DNA from: an uncultured Bacteroidales bacterium | GTDB taxonomy: Bacteria; Bacteroidota; Bacteroidia; Bacteroidales; UBA932 | Direction: 5' to 3' | Assembly (NCBI GenBank): GCA_934691625.1 | Contig: CAKUTA010000007.1 | Location: forward strand, 37,983 to 101,982 | DNA: 64,000 nt | Part shown: positions 9,787 to 18,039 of the stretch, in pieces | How positions within the stretch are numbered: position 1 is the stretch's first letter | Layout: each line of letters opens with the position of its first letter | Notes under the pieces: generated by a model | The model's input: only the letters and a program-made list of their open reading frames with translations | Told to the model about the DNA's origin: nothing | Database searches by the model: none | Translations under genes and position numbers: made by a program

Positions 9787-9817
9787 TTTGCGCAAAGATA
9801 CATAATGTTTATCTTTA
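9787..9817 (+). promoter_or_regulatory. Promoter for the PPC/DUF296 gene
   Basis: TTTG at 9787-9790 and TATCTTTA at 9810-9817 are 19 bases apart, fitting the Bacteroidetes -33/-7 pattern with one mismatch. The -33 overlaps the palindrome TTTGCGCAAA and sits beside the -7 box of the opposite-strand gene, so the two promoters overlap back to back. Confidence 0.45.
9793..9800 (-). promoter_or_regulatory. Promoter -7 box for the 9279-9776 gene
   Basis: TATCTTTG on the minus strand, a full match to the Bacteroidetes TAnnTTTG box, 16 bases before the ATG at 9776. A TTTG about 22 bases upstream may serve as -33. It fixes the start of the membrane-protein gene. Confidence 0.55.
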
Positions 9818-9833
9818 CATTTCAAAAAAGGAT

Positions 9834-10262
9834 ATGGCTATGTATAAATTCAGGAAAGCCGGGGACAGATATTTCCTCAGCATTGACAATCATTGCGAGA
9901 TAGCGGCCGCGCTTACGGAGTTCTGCCGCGAGGAGAATATCATGGCAGGAGAGATTTATGGTCTGGGGGCTGTAAATGATGTAGTGCTCAGGTTCCTCAA
10001 CCCTGCCACGAAGAAATATGTGGACATGGAGTTCAAAGAGCAGATGGAGATGGCGAACCTTACCGGGAACATCTCCGAGAAGGATGGCAATGTATATCTG
10101 CATCTGCATGCGACGTTCGGAAAGTCAGACGGCTCAGCTATCGGAGGACATCTGTTTTCGGCGGTGATAAGCGGGGCATGCGAGCTTGTCGTAATCCCTT
10201 CGGATGCTTATCTCGGCAGGAAGTTCTCCGAGGAGACAGGGCTGAACATGTATGAGTTCTAG
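9834..10262 (+). CDS. PPC domain (DUF296) DNA-binding-type protein
   Basis: 142 residues, the whole length being one PPC (plants and prokaryotes conserved, DUF296) domain. Supporting motifs are the FCREENIMAGEIYGLGAVNDVVLRF start, HLHATFGKSDGSAIGGHL with the His residues that bind zinc in bacterial structures, and ELVVIPSDAYLGRKFSEETGLNMYEF at the end. Plant members with an AT-hook bind DNA; bacterial stand-alone members form trimers of unknown role. An A-rich stretch with AAGG lies before two in-frame ATGs (9834 and 9840) and either could be used. The stop overlaps the convergent ATP-grasp-like gene by four bases. Confidence 0.85.
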   Translation: MAMYKFRKAGDRYFLSIDNHCEIAAALTEFCREENIMAGEIYGLGAVNDVVLRFLNPATKKYVDMEFKEQMEMANLTGNISEKDGNVYLHLHATFGKSDGSAIGGHLFSAVISGACELVVIPSDAYLGRKFSEETGLNMYEF

Positions 10263-11374
10263 CTCCGGGTTACAGCTACCGTATAGCGCGATGACGGAGT
10301 GACTTCTGCCAATGTGCCGAGGAAAGATGAAGCCTCAGCATATAGCTTTCCAGGAGTGGAGCGGAATTCCACACTCATGATATAGCGCCCGTCCATACAG
10401 GGCTGCTGCAGGGCCGGCTTCATTCCTGGAGCCAGCTTTTTTGCATTCTGCCCCGGGTGGAGCAGCACGAGGCGGTGACCGTCGCTGAATGTATGCCGGT
10501 CAAAGAGCCTGCGTGCAAGCAGGCCCATTGTCATACGGACATTGAGCTCCACGGCAGGAGCCAGGTTATATGATGCTCCTTCACGGTATATGAACATGTC
10601 CACTCCGGCATAGCCGGTATATCTTCCGCAGAATTCATGCTCCAGGAACCCTGTCAGCGCATCTTTCACACCTGTTATCAATGTTTCAGGGACATACCTG
10701 GAAAGCTCGGAAAGGATATAGCTGTCCGAGGCAAGGACATTTCCCTTATATGTGCCATTGTCGTTGAAGAAGAGGGAGCAGCCCTCGAAGGAGGCATTAT
10801 TCCCGCTGACATGGAACAGCATGGCGAAGTCCCTGACAATCTCCAGCCGTTTCTCCACCATCACAGAGCCCTGCCTGGAGATGACATTGCGGCACCATCC
10901 CATGTCGCTTGCCGAAAGTTCTCCGCGACGTGCCCAGCGCAGTCCCCTGCCGCTTCCTGACAATGGTGCTTTCATCACAGCTTCCCCATATTCATCGACA
11001 GCCTCCACCACATCCTGCAGATCGGACAGTTCCCTGATATATGAAAGAGGGCGCAGGAGACTGCTGCCGTGAAGTTCCGCATCAATATAAGCTCCTGCAC
11101 GGGAAGCAGTACTGCGATGCGATAATCTCCTGATTTCATCTATGGCAGCATTGGAAGGCAGCATCATATCCGGTATCCCAGCCTTCTCCAGCCGGCGTTT
11201 AAGCACTGCATCCCATCCCCAAGGGACGATTTCATTTTCACAGGCCTCATCAATCCATGCCGTAAGGCCACCGCAGTCCTTGCCGAACTCCAGAGCCGAA
11301 GATGGCGGCACGAAATTCGCGTCGCCATTAGCTATACATAAATCATGTTCCGGATTAAAGATATTCATCTGCAT
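10259..11374 (-). CDS. ATP-grasp-like protein, Bacteroidetes conserved hypothetical
   Basis: 371 residues, no signal peptide. It begins MNIFNPEHDLCIANG after a possible alternative Met. The centre has a glycine-rich stretch, VMKAPLSGSGRGLRW (about 133-147), followed by VMVEKRLEIVRDFAM, and later PAVELNVRMTMG (about 277-288). This order (flexible Gly/Ser loop, Glu-rich strand, then Glu..Asn..Arg metal site) is what ATP-grasp ligases show, though the match is remote. Substrate unknown. It starts 3 bases after the Sel1-repeat gene, so the two are probably one transcript. Confidence 0.7.
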   Translation of the reverse strand: MQMNIFNPEHDLCIANGDANFVPPSSALEFGKDCGGLTAWIDEACENEIVPWGWDAVLKRRLEKAGIPDMMLPSNAAIDEIRRLSHRSTASRAGAYIDAELHGSSLLRPLSYIRELSDLQDVVEAVDEYGEAVMKAPLSGSGRGLRWARRGELSASDMGWCRNVISRQGSVMVEKRLEIVRDFAMLFHVSGNNASFEGCSLFFNDNGTYKGNVLASDSYILSELSRYVPETLITGVKDALTGFLEHEFCGRYTGYAGVDMFIYREGASYNLAPAVELNVRMTMGLLARRLFDRHTFSDGHRLVLLHPGQNAKKLAPGMKPALQQPCMDGRYIMSVEFRSTPGKLYAEASSFLGTLAEVTPSSRYTVAVTRS

Positions 11375-11377
11375 CGT

Positions 11378-12211
11378 TCAGGCATGTGCCACATGACCGT
11401 CCAGTGCAGCTGCCATGCCTTCTTCAGGTGCGCCTGCCGGGATTTTACGCGCATGCCTGAAACTGGTGAGAGCATCGACCTCATCTTCACTGCGGAGCGA
11501 GGTCTTGTCCGGTGACAGAAAATCATCGGCAAAGTCCTTTCCCTGATCAGATACGCGCTTGAAATACTTATAGGCCAGATCCTTGTCTTTCGTGACACCG
11601 GAGCCCCAATAGTAGCACTTGCCCAGTTCGCAGAGGCATCTGGAGTTAGGCAGCCCCTCATTCCATATCTCTATCGCCTTGTCTATATCCATGTCATAGC
11701 CGGCTCCGCCGTAGCGGTATGCCAGGCCTATCCAATAGTAGCTGCCGCGTTCCTTCATGCCGTATGCGGCACGGAAGTAGTCGTAGGCTTTCTTCTCATT
11801 AGTCAGGACACCCTTGCCCTGGATATAGCACTCCCCCATAAGCCGGATACATGTGGCATCGCCCTGTTCAGCACCGGTCCTGAACCAGTGAGCAGCCACC
11901 CGGTAGTTCGGAATGATGCCGAGCCCATAGTAATAGGCCTTTCCAAGGATGCGCATCGCCTTCACGAAGCCGAGTCTGGCTGTGCGCTCGCACCAGAGAT
12001 ATGCCTCATGATATCTTTCCTTGTTCTTGCAATCGACATAGACATTCCACGCCGCTTCAGCCTTCTTGTCCGGCAAGATCTCCTGTTCATAGGCGAGCTT
12101 GAAAAGATGGAGGGCAAGATCTGTCTGGCCTTTGGCCGTAGCATCCCATGCCATCGTCAGATATGACTTCCTGACAGGGATCCGGACCAGCATTTTCTTT
12201 AGTATAGACAT
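11378..12211 (-). CDS. Sel1-like repeat (TPR-type) protein
   Basis: 277 residues from ATG 12211 (MSILKKML). A longer frame to 12289 would start at TTG inside the -7 box, so it is rejected. No signal peptide. Several Sel1/TPR-like repeats are visible, e.g. AMRILGKAYYYGLGI..NYRVAAHWFRTGAEQGD, CIRLMGECYIQGKGV..NEKKAYDYFRAAYG, WIGLAYRYGG...DKAIEIWNEGL and LCELGKCYYWGSGVTKDKDLAYKYFKRVSDQG. Sel1 proteins are helical scaffolds for protein contacts. The C-terminal 45 residues are not repeat-like. The ATP-grasp-like gene follows at once, suggesting the two proteins act together. Confidence 0.85.
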   Translation of the reverse strand: MSILKKMLVRIPVRKSYLTMAWDATAKGQTDLALHLFKLAYEQEILPDKKAEAAWNVYVDCKNKERYHEAYLWCERTARLGFVKAMRILGKAYYYGLGIIPNYRVAAHWFRTGAEQGDATCIRLMGECYIQGKGVLTNEKKAYDYFRAAYGMKERGSYYWIGLAYRYGGAGYDMDIDKAIEIWNEGLPNSRCLCELGKCYYWGSGVTKDKDLAYKYFKRVSDQGKDFADDFLSPDKTSLRSEDEVDALTSFRHARKIPAGAPEEGMAAALDGHVAHA

Positions 12212-12286
12212 ACGGTTATCGGTTTGTGCAGGCAGACCGCGGGTTTCATGCGCCGTAACGGAGTATCCCCCACGTCCCTGCCGGAA

Positions 12287-12318
12287 CAAATGTACAAATT
12301 TTTATCATATAGGCGCAA
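12287..12318 (-). promoter_or_regulatory. Promoter for the Sel1 / ATP-grasp-like operon
   Basis: On the minus strand, TTG (12316-12318), 21 bases, then TACATTTG (12287-12294), matching the Bacteroidetes -33/-7 pattern. The leader to the ATG at 12211 is about 70 bases. Confidence 0.55.
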
Positions 12319-12355
12319 CGATAACGATACAATTTCATCAAAATAATATTATACC

Positions 12356-12363
12356 TATCTTTG
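12356..12363 (+). promoter_or_regulatory. Promoter -7 box for the porin gene
   Basis: TATCTTTG, a full match to TAnnTTTG, 56 bases before the porin ATG. No clear -33 TTG is seen at the expected distance. Confidence 0.5.
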
Positions 12364-12419
12364 CCGTCGGATAGGGAGACCAGAGCACTATCTGGCTCCA
12401 TCAGGAAACTGACATTACA

Positions 12420-13685
12420 ATGAAAAGAATCATATTGACTTTTGCTGTCATGGCTCTGGCTGCCGGCAGCGCCTTTGCAAGAGAAACCGGACCGGAGGAC
12501 AATGACTCCACATCATTCCGCAGATGGGTAAGCCATCTGGTGGATGACGAGGTCAGCGAACAGCTGGCGAACATGCCTAATGTCGAGGTAGGAAAGGGCA
12601 TTTCATTCAGCCCGAAAGACAATTCCTTCCGGACTACCATACGTTTCCGCATGCAGAACATGGCGGAGGTGGAGTTCAGCAGGAACATGGATATCCAGGA
12701 GACCATCGGACAGGTCAAGAGGCTGAGGCTGCGTTTCGACGGCTTCATATTCTCCCCCAAGTTCATATATTCAATTCAGCTCGGGTTCACCGGTTCCGAT
12801 GCCAAGCCGACACCAAACGGAAAGACGAACCTTATCCTGGATGCCATCGCCTATTATAAGCCCAATTCTTCATGGAACTTCGGCCTCGGGCAGACGAAGG
12901 TGAAGACCAACAGGGCATTGATAAATTCTTCAGGCTCGCTGCAGTTCGTGGACAGGAGCATTGTGAACAGCGAATTCGGCGGAGACCGTGATTTCGGGCT
13001 CTTCGGGGAATATTATTACGGAAGCATCGACAGGTTCGCATTGTCAGTGCTGGGCTCTGTAACTCTCGGCGAAGGAAGAAACTGGGGTGCGTCGAAGAAT
13101 GGAGGCCTGGCGTATTCAGGAAGGGTGGAGCTGTTCCCACTCGGGCGTTTCCATGCGAAGGGCGAGTACGTCGAGGGGGATACGTATTACGAGGAGTCGC
13201 CGAAAATCATGGTGGGCGGAGGCTACTCGTTCAACCATCATTCGCAGCTTACACGCGGGATGAAAGGCACAATGCTTCCAGACAATGCTGTGCGCAATAT
13301 CGGCGCATATTATGCCGACATGATATTCAAGTACCGCGGGTTTTCGTTCAATGCCGACTACATGGGGCGCCATGCTGCTGACCCTACAGGATTCGACGGT
13401 TCCGCTTTCGTGTACACCGGCTCCGGTGTCAATGTCCAGGCAAGCTATCTTTTCGACCGGAAATGGGAGGTCGCTGTCAGGAATTCGTCAATGCTTCCGG
13501 ACATGGCTGTCCGTCCTTTCACCGGCTACCGGGTATGGAACCAGAGCACAATCGGTATCACCCGCTATATCATAGGCCATAGCCTGAAGGTGCAGCTCGA
13601 TCTGTCTTTCAACCAGATGGCAGAGCCTGTCACCCAAGACTATACCCGCACATCTGTCCGCTTCCAGCTGGAGCTGGGGCTATAG
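12420..13685 (+). CDS. Outer membrane porin, phosphate-selective (OprO/OprP) type
   Basis: 421 residues with a signal peptide ending AGSAFA (about 20). Family features include RLRLRFDGFIFSPKFIYSIQLGF (about 100-122), WNFGLGQTKVKTNRALINSSGSLQFVDRSIVNSEFGGDRDFG (about 151-192), repeated aromatic-ended beta strands, and a C-terminal QLELGL strand. Porin_O_P members form trimeric 16-strand barrels; Bacteroidetes members are often annotated as phosphate or polyphosphate porins, but selectivity cannot be read from the sequence. It has its own -7 box. The stop overlaps the convergent metallophosphoesterase gene by six bases. Confidence 0.88.
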   Translation: MKRIILTFAVMALAAGSAFARETGPEDNDSTSFRRWVSHLVDDEVSEQLANMPNVEVGKGISFSPKDNSFRTTIRFRMQNMAEVEFSRNMDIQETIGQVKRLRLRFDGFIFSPKFIYSIQLGFTGSDAKPTPNGKTNLILDAIAYYKPNSSWNFGLGQTKVKTNRALINSSGSLQFVDRSIVNSEFGGDRDFGLFGEYYYGSIDRFALSVLGSVTLGEGRNWGASKNGGLAYSGRVELFPLGRFHAKGEYVEGDTYYEESPKIMVGGGYSFNHHSQLTRGMKGTMLPDNAVRNIGAYYADMIFKYRGFSFNADYMGRHAADPTGFDGSAFVYTGSGVNVQASYLFDRKWEVAVRNSSMLPDMAVRPFTGYRVWNQSTIGITRYIIGHSLKVQLDLSFNQMAEPVTQDYTRTSVRFQLELGL

Positions 13686-14858
13686 ATTAAGGACTGTGGA
13701 GGTCTTGCCAGAAACCGTTATGGTAATTTTGACGGACGCCCCAGGTGACGAAGTGACTTCCATCAGCGCTACGCTGTCATTATCATTGATGAAATTCGGA
13801 AAATGCATATCATCCGACGGTTCAATGAAGCGATAACAGTGGATATGTCCGGACAGCATCAGATCTACATCAGCGCTGTTCAGAATCGGCAAGAGCGTCT
13901 GGCGCAGATGCAAGTTGCCATGCCATGAGCCTGCCATAGGAGGTACATGAAGCGCCACGATACGTGTCTTTCCTGCGGAACCGGCAGCATCCTGACGAGC
14001 AATCTCGGATGCCAGCCATTTCGCTTCCTGCTCCCGATAGCGGTCATAATCGGCAATACCGCTATACTCAAAATTCTCATCAGGCTTATCTTCACCGCAA
14101 TCAAGAATGAGGAAATTCACATTGCCGACATCGAAGCTGAAATAGAAATGCCCGGTAGAAGTAGGGAAATACTTATACAGTTCATCAGCGTAAGCTCCAC
14201 GTGTCTCATGATTACCTCTGGTATAAACCATCGGAACCGATTTTGCAAATGATTCGCAGCAGGCATCCAGATATCTGGAAAAAATCTGTCCGTCATTCTC
14301 CACAGTTGACAGCATGTCGCCATTCAAAAGGACAAAATCAAGTTTAGCAACATCTATCCCGGCGCAAAGCTCCTTTATCCGTTCAGGGCGCTCATGAATG
14401 TCATTCATCACTATGAACCTGACAGTCCCAGCTGACGGATCAAATGTACGGAAATGTGTCGGCCCGTCATAATTGGCACTCGATGCCGCCGTCCTGCCGA
14501 ACACCATAGCTCCATACTCTCCAAACGAAACCGTTTCTTTAGAATATATTCTGTAGAAATACTCTGTACCAGGTTTCAGTCCTTCAAGGCGCACACGATG
14601 CAGGGTATCCAGTGTCCGTCTGCGTCCATCCTGCGTGTCGTACACGACAGGATGCGCCTCATCATAAAATGTGCTGCCCTTTTTCTCGGCATACTCCACC
14701 CACGCCATTGCAGGCTTGTCCGTTTTCCACATAACAGTCACACCTGTGGAGGACATGTCTGTAAGCCATGGGCCGTGAGTAATCCGGATCTGCCCTGCCG
14801 CGACAAACGGCAGGGCAATGCACCCTGCCACAAAAGCAATAAATTTATGTAAACTCAT
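13680..14858 (-). CDS. Secreted metallophosphoesterase, purple-acid-phosphatase-like
   Basis: 392 residues with a signal peptide (FVAAG cut near 22). Residues about 24-125 form a fibronectin-like N-terminal domain (GVTVMWKTDKPAMAWVEY...HRVRLEGLKPGTEYFYRIYS), as in purple acid phosphatases. The catalytic domain has the dinuclear metal motifs in order: NDIH (152-155), NGDM (179-182), RGNHE (214-218), ALHVPP, and SGHIHCY near 335. The usual GDx(Y/F) motif reads NGDM. It probably removes phosphate from monoesters or diesters in the periplasm or at the surface. It is the last gene of the long - strand run, 32 bases after a DUF4874/DUF4832 gene, suggesting the glycan handled here carries phosphate groups (inference). 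Confidence 0.9.
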   Translation of the reverse strand: MSLHKFIAFVAGCIALPFVAAGQIRITHGPWLTDMSSTGVTVMWKTDKPAMAWVEYAEKKGSTFYDEAHPVVYDTQDGRRRTLDTLHRVRLEGLKPGTEYFYRIYSKETVSFGEYGAMVFGRTAASSANYDGPTHFRTFDPSAGTVRFIVMNDIHERPERIKELCAGIDVAKLDFVLLNGDMLSTVENDGQIFSRYLDACCESFAKSVPMVYTRGNHETRGAYADELYKYFPTSTGHFYFSFDVGNVNFLILDCGEDKPDENFEYSGIADYDRYREQEAKWLASEIARQDAAGSAGKTRIVALHVPPMAGSWHGNLHLRQTLLPILNSADVDLMLSGHIHCYRFIEPSDDMHFPNFINDNDSVALMEVTSSPGASVKITITVSGKTSTVLNL

Positions 14859-14890
14859 AATAATATAGCTGACACAAAAAGTTATAACTG

Positions 14891-16300
14891 CTACTTAGCG
14901 ATAAAGTCACATAGCTTGTTGTAGCCTGTGGTCTCGTCCCAAAGTTTCATATTCGCCAGGCGGATACTGAAGAGAGGATTGTCATGGAGGGTCTCTCTCG
15001 CATCCGGAAGATTCAGATAAAGAGCATATTTGTGCCCGGTCTGAAGAGTGGATGGAAGATGAAGTGTTTCAGCAACTTCTGCCACACGGCCTGCGGCCCA
15101 GCGACGAGGATCTATATCGGACTTATAGACATTCTTTTCACCAGACTCAGGATCCACGATAATGAATTCGAGTCCTCGAGGATTGGACAGGGCAGCGAAA
15201 CCCTCATTCTTAATTGACATTGTCACGGTCAAGTTCGTTCCCGCCTTGAAGTCCGAATCGAACACAGCCTTGTCGAGCACGAACCGGTAGCCAAGTCTCA
15301 TGGAAATTTCATCCATGCATTGACCTTCCACCCAAACCTTGAAAGTGCCGCTATGATAACCACGGTTCTGATAGGTCCAATGGTAAGCTTCCATTGCATC
15401 GATGGAAAGAGAGCAGGCACAGTAAGTAGCGTCACCAGAGCAAGTCTCTCCTCCCATAATCGTATAGGCAGACTCCGTTTTCCAAAGAGTACGGTCTTTG
15501 TTGCTGCCGTAAGTCCCCCAGTCAGAGCCGCTTGAGACAAAGCAGTCATTATGGCCTGCGATACGTGAGAGGTCTGAGCCGTTATAAGCAGTCTCAACGG
15601 TGATAGAATCACGCAACTTGGTCGTGAACAAGCCAAACTTCAGCATAGGTGTACGAACTGCGACCTGCCTGTCTTTAGGCATTGCGTCCAGCAGAGCATA
15701 TATGAGTTTCCGGCGAGGTTCGTATGAAGCAGAAGTGCCCAGGCTCTGATTAAAATGCGTCGTATAAGCCCATTCACCCCAGGAACCGCAGAAGCCGGCC
15801 TGAAGGACGAGAATGATATCACTATATTCCTGAAGTATAGGCTTTAGCTGCGCAACATGGCGAAGAACGACGTCCACCTCAGGATCATAAGGCTTGGATG
15901 CCTCATCGTTATTGTCCTTGTAAGCAAAGCGCACGACAGTTTTCATTCCGGCATCACGATGTGCCTGAAAACTCTGGCGTATAATTTCGAGAGCTGCCGC
16001 ACTGATGTCGCCTTCCATAAAATCTGTAAGATAGAACATGCTCAATGTCAATGTCTGACAGTTCTTACGGTTTACGGAAATCGCCGAAGCAGATATCGGC
16101 CTCGGCATCTTGCCATTCGCGAATCTTACATTGTATTGAGTGTAATATCCTCTCTCAGGATTACAGAAATTGGTTTTTAAAGGTCTGTAGGTCACAGTCT
16201 CGCCCTCTCTAGTGACTACAGGTTCCTTATTGCATCCGCAGTTCAACGCACAAGCGACTGACAGGGCGCAAAGAGTGTAAATATATCCTTTAACTTTCAT
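14891..16300 (-). CDS. DUF4874/DUF4832 lipoprotein, putative glycoside hydrolase (paralog 1)
   Basis: 469 residues with lipobox LNCGC. The N-terminal part (about 40-200, DUF4874 type) starts with the conserved NPERGYY and continues as a TIM-barrel-like pattern with GMKTVVRFAY, VVLRHVAQLKPILQEY, and VLQAGFCGSWGEW. The Glu of GEW is a good catalytic candidate. The second part (DUF4832 type) has VAVRTPMLKFGL, AYNGSDLSR..HNDCFVSSGSDWGTYG, and MGGETC with another invariant Glu. It ends in a beta-sandwich with LRLGYRFVLDKA and LPDARETLHDNPLFSIRLAN. Two paralogs lie at 24004-25500 and 25511-27010. No activity is known to me for this family; glycoside hydrolase is inference from fold pattern and context. 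Confidence 0.85.
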   Translation of the reverse strand: MKVKGYIYTLCALSVACALNCGCNKEPVVTREGETVTYRPLKTNFCNPERGYYTQYNVRFANGKMPRPISASAISVNRKNCQTLTLSMFYLTDFMEGDISAAALEIIRQSFQAHRDAGMKTVVRFAYKDNNDEASKPYDPEVDVVLRHVAQLKPILQEYSDIILVLQAGFCGSWGEWAYTTHFNQSLGTSASYEPRRKLIYALLDAMPKDRQVAVRTPMLKFGLFTTKLRDSITVETAYNGSDLSRIAGHNDCFVSSGSDWGTYGSNKDRTLWKTESAYTIMGGETCSGDATYCACSLSIDAMEAYHWTYQNRGYHSGTFKVWVEGQCMDEISMRLGYRFVLDKAVFDSDFKAGTNLTVTMSIKNEGFAALSNPRGLEFIIVDPESGEKNVYKSDIDPRRWAAGRVAEVAETLHLPSTLQTGHKYALYLNLPDARETLHDNPLFSIRLANMKLWDETTGYNKLCDFIAK

Positions 16301-16308
16301 AGCACAAT

Positions 16309-17043
16309 TTATTTCTTGTCAATGGTAACTGCCAGCTTCTCAGCAGCGCCGCCGTTCGCATTCGGAAGCACGCCTATACTTCTCCATTCCTGCTGAAGGT
16401 CAACGCCTACTGTAAATGTATCTGCAAACTTCACATCCATAATCACACGTGAAATCTGAAGCTCATATTTCCCTGCCTTTCCGCCGCCGCTGCCGATACC
16501 GGAAGCAGAGATGTTGTCCCATTTCCATTCGACAGCACCGGCTTTACCGCTGTACTGCCAGAATGTAGGACTCCATGATGAGTAGCTGCCAGGCTGATAG
16601 CAATATCCCTGAAGCATATAGTCCACATCGTTCCCGAGATGTTCACCGAGAGGATTTCCTCCCGTTGCCGAATCATTGTCAGCATTTAAAAAGACATTGA
16701 GGACTGCACCGGCATCTGTCTTGAGCATTGATTCGTCAAGTTCAAGATACATCCAGATGTAGTCGTCATTGGCATATACCCTCATCTTCTTGAGAGCCTT
16801 CCATTTCGCGTCTTCTGCACATCCGGTCTCTGCAACTTTGGACTTGTCGAGCGCATCCCAATCAGAAAAATCTGCATCAATCCGGATTGGCAGCAAGTCG
16901 GCCGGATCCGGCTCAGGCTCATCGTCAGTGCCATCATCCGGAGAAATCACAGACGGGCTGTTGTCCACGGCAGGAGAATCTTTCTGACAAGACACGCCGA
17001 ACAACACTGCCGCCACACATACGACATAAAAAATCTTTTTCAT
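16309..17043 (-). CDS. CBM9-like binding lipoprotein (one domain)
   Basis: 244 residues with lipobox FGVSC. An acidic, Pro-rich linker (about 22-50) leads into one beta-sandwich beginning IRIDADFSDWDALDKSKVAE, the start typical of CBM9-like domains (IDGxxxDW). It continues with VYANDDYIWMYLEL, VFLNADNDSATGG and VDYMLQGYC. It belongs to a set of six related lipoproteins here (also 17245, 18040, 29403, 31663, 34024) and is the most diverged in the YxYGYxE motif. It is 8 bases upstream of the DUF4874/DUF4832 gene, so probably cotranscribed. The likely role is surface glycan binding for the SusC/SusD pair of this module. Confidence 0.75.
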   Translation of the reverse strand: MKKIFYVVCVAAVLFGVSCQKDSPAVDNSPSVISPDDGTDDEPEPDPADLLPIRIDADFSDWDALDKSKVAETGCAEDAKWKALKKMRVYANDDYIWMYLELDESMLKTDAGAVLNVFLNADNDSATGGNPLGEHLGNDVDYMLQGYCYQPGSYSSWSPTFWQYSGKAGAVEWKWDNISASGIGSGGGKAGKYELQISRVIMDVKFADTFTVGVDLQQEWRSIGVLPNANGGAAEKLAVTIDKK

Positions 17044-17180
17044 CGTTTTATTGTATTAAATATATGTATTTCCAATTTCAAGACAGCTTCTCATTTGCGA
17101 CTATCGAGATGTCCATCCTGAATATGTACATGTCCCCCAAGAAACACCAGCCAGGCCACAGAAGCCAGATGCAAATTGAA

Positions 17181-17216
17181 GGGCGGCCAGCAAGCGACAA
17201 AGCTTGATAGCCGCCC
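17181..17216 (-). promoter_or_regulatory. Intercistronic hairpin
   Basis: Stem of GGGCGGC (17181-17187) with GCCGCCC (17210-17216), a symmetric three-base internal loop, then CAAGC (17191-17195) with GCTTG (17202-17206) and a 6-base loop. It lies 28 bases past the stop of the 17245 gene in a 201-base gap, the largest inside this module. Only a weak T-rich stretch follows on the minus strand, so it may be a partial terminator or an mRNA stabiliser that sets lower expression for the last three genes. Confidence 0.55.
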
Positions 17217-17244
17217 ATTATCACCATAGAATGCTAATGACTGA

Positions 17245-18009
17245 CTATTTGAGTGTAAGCTTGACCGGATCCGTATCCGAAGGAAGAAGACCTGGTTCAG
17301 ACCAGCCGCCATTCATAAGAGTAGATGCTACGTTCATCGTTTTGCCGAAATCAGGAAAATTAACCTTGTCAATAGCAAATTCCACAGAATACCAGCCTTT
17401 CACAAGCGAGCCTGCGACATTGGAAATCGACACGACCTGATCTCTGAGTGTTTCGTTTTCAGCAATATTGTCAACAAAGTTTTTCCCAGCCTCAGAGGTC
17501 TCTTTATAGTTCCAGAACTCACTCCACGCAGCCTTGACCTTGCCTCCATCAGCATAGATATACACATCAAGAAGAGCATCAAAACCTGCATCCGGCCATA
17601 CGGTTCTGTAATATCCGCCAGTCTCAGCATTATTATCTGTATCCCAGACAAATCGAAGCGGACGCTGAGTAGTATTCTTCTCCCAATATGTATCACGATT
17701 CATATCGCACTCAGCAGCAACCACCGCAGGATCACATTCCGCATAAACATAGAGAATCTCATCAGTATCATAGAACTTCAATGTCCTGAGAGCCTGCTCA
17801 GAAGCCTCAGCATCTACCTTTAATGTCACGACATCCGCCGCATCAAGCTTAGCCCAGTCGTCGAAGTTCCCGTCGATTACAACACCCTCTACCTCCTCGT
17901 TGCCATTGTCGTCATTGTTGTCTTTGTTACCGCCATTGTCCTTGCTGCAAGCAACAGCTGCGAGTGACGCCATCACTGCCGCAGCAAAAAAATTCATTGT
18001 TCTTTTCAT
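17245..18009 (-). CDS. CBM9-like binding lipoprotein (one domain)
   Basis: 254 residues with lipobox AAVAC, then a low-complexity Asn/Asp/Gly linker (about 22-42). One domain starts at VVIDGNFDDWAKLDAADVVTL and continues with LRTLKFYDTDEILYVYAECD, RFVWDTDNNAETGGYY, and VKAAWSEFWNYKE. It ends WSEPGLLPSDTDPVKLTLK. It is closely related in layout to the 18040 gene (30-base gap), suggesting a local duplication. Probably a surface binding protein of the SusC/SusD pair at 18927-23987. Confidence 0.75.
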   Translation of the reverse strand: MKRTMNFFAAAVMASLAAVACSKDNGGNKDNNDDNGNEEVEGVVIDGNFDDWAKLDAADVVTLKVDAEASEQALRTLKFYDTDEILYVYAECDPAVVAAECDMNRDTYWEKNTTQRPLRFVWDTDNNAETGGYYRTVWPDAGFDALLDVYIYADGGKVKAAWSEFWNYKETSEAGKNFVDNIAENETLRDQVVSISNVAGSLVKGWYSVEFAIDKVNFPDFGKTMNVASTLMNGGWSEPGLLPSDTDPVKLTLK

Positions 18010-18039
18010 TATTAAATTTGTTAAGAATGTTATATTCAG

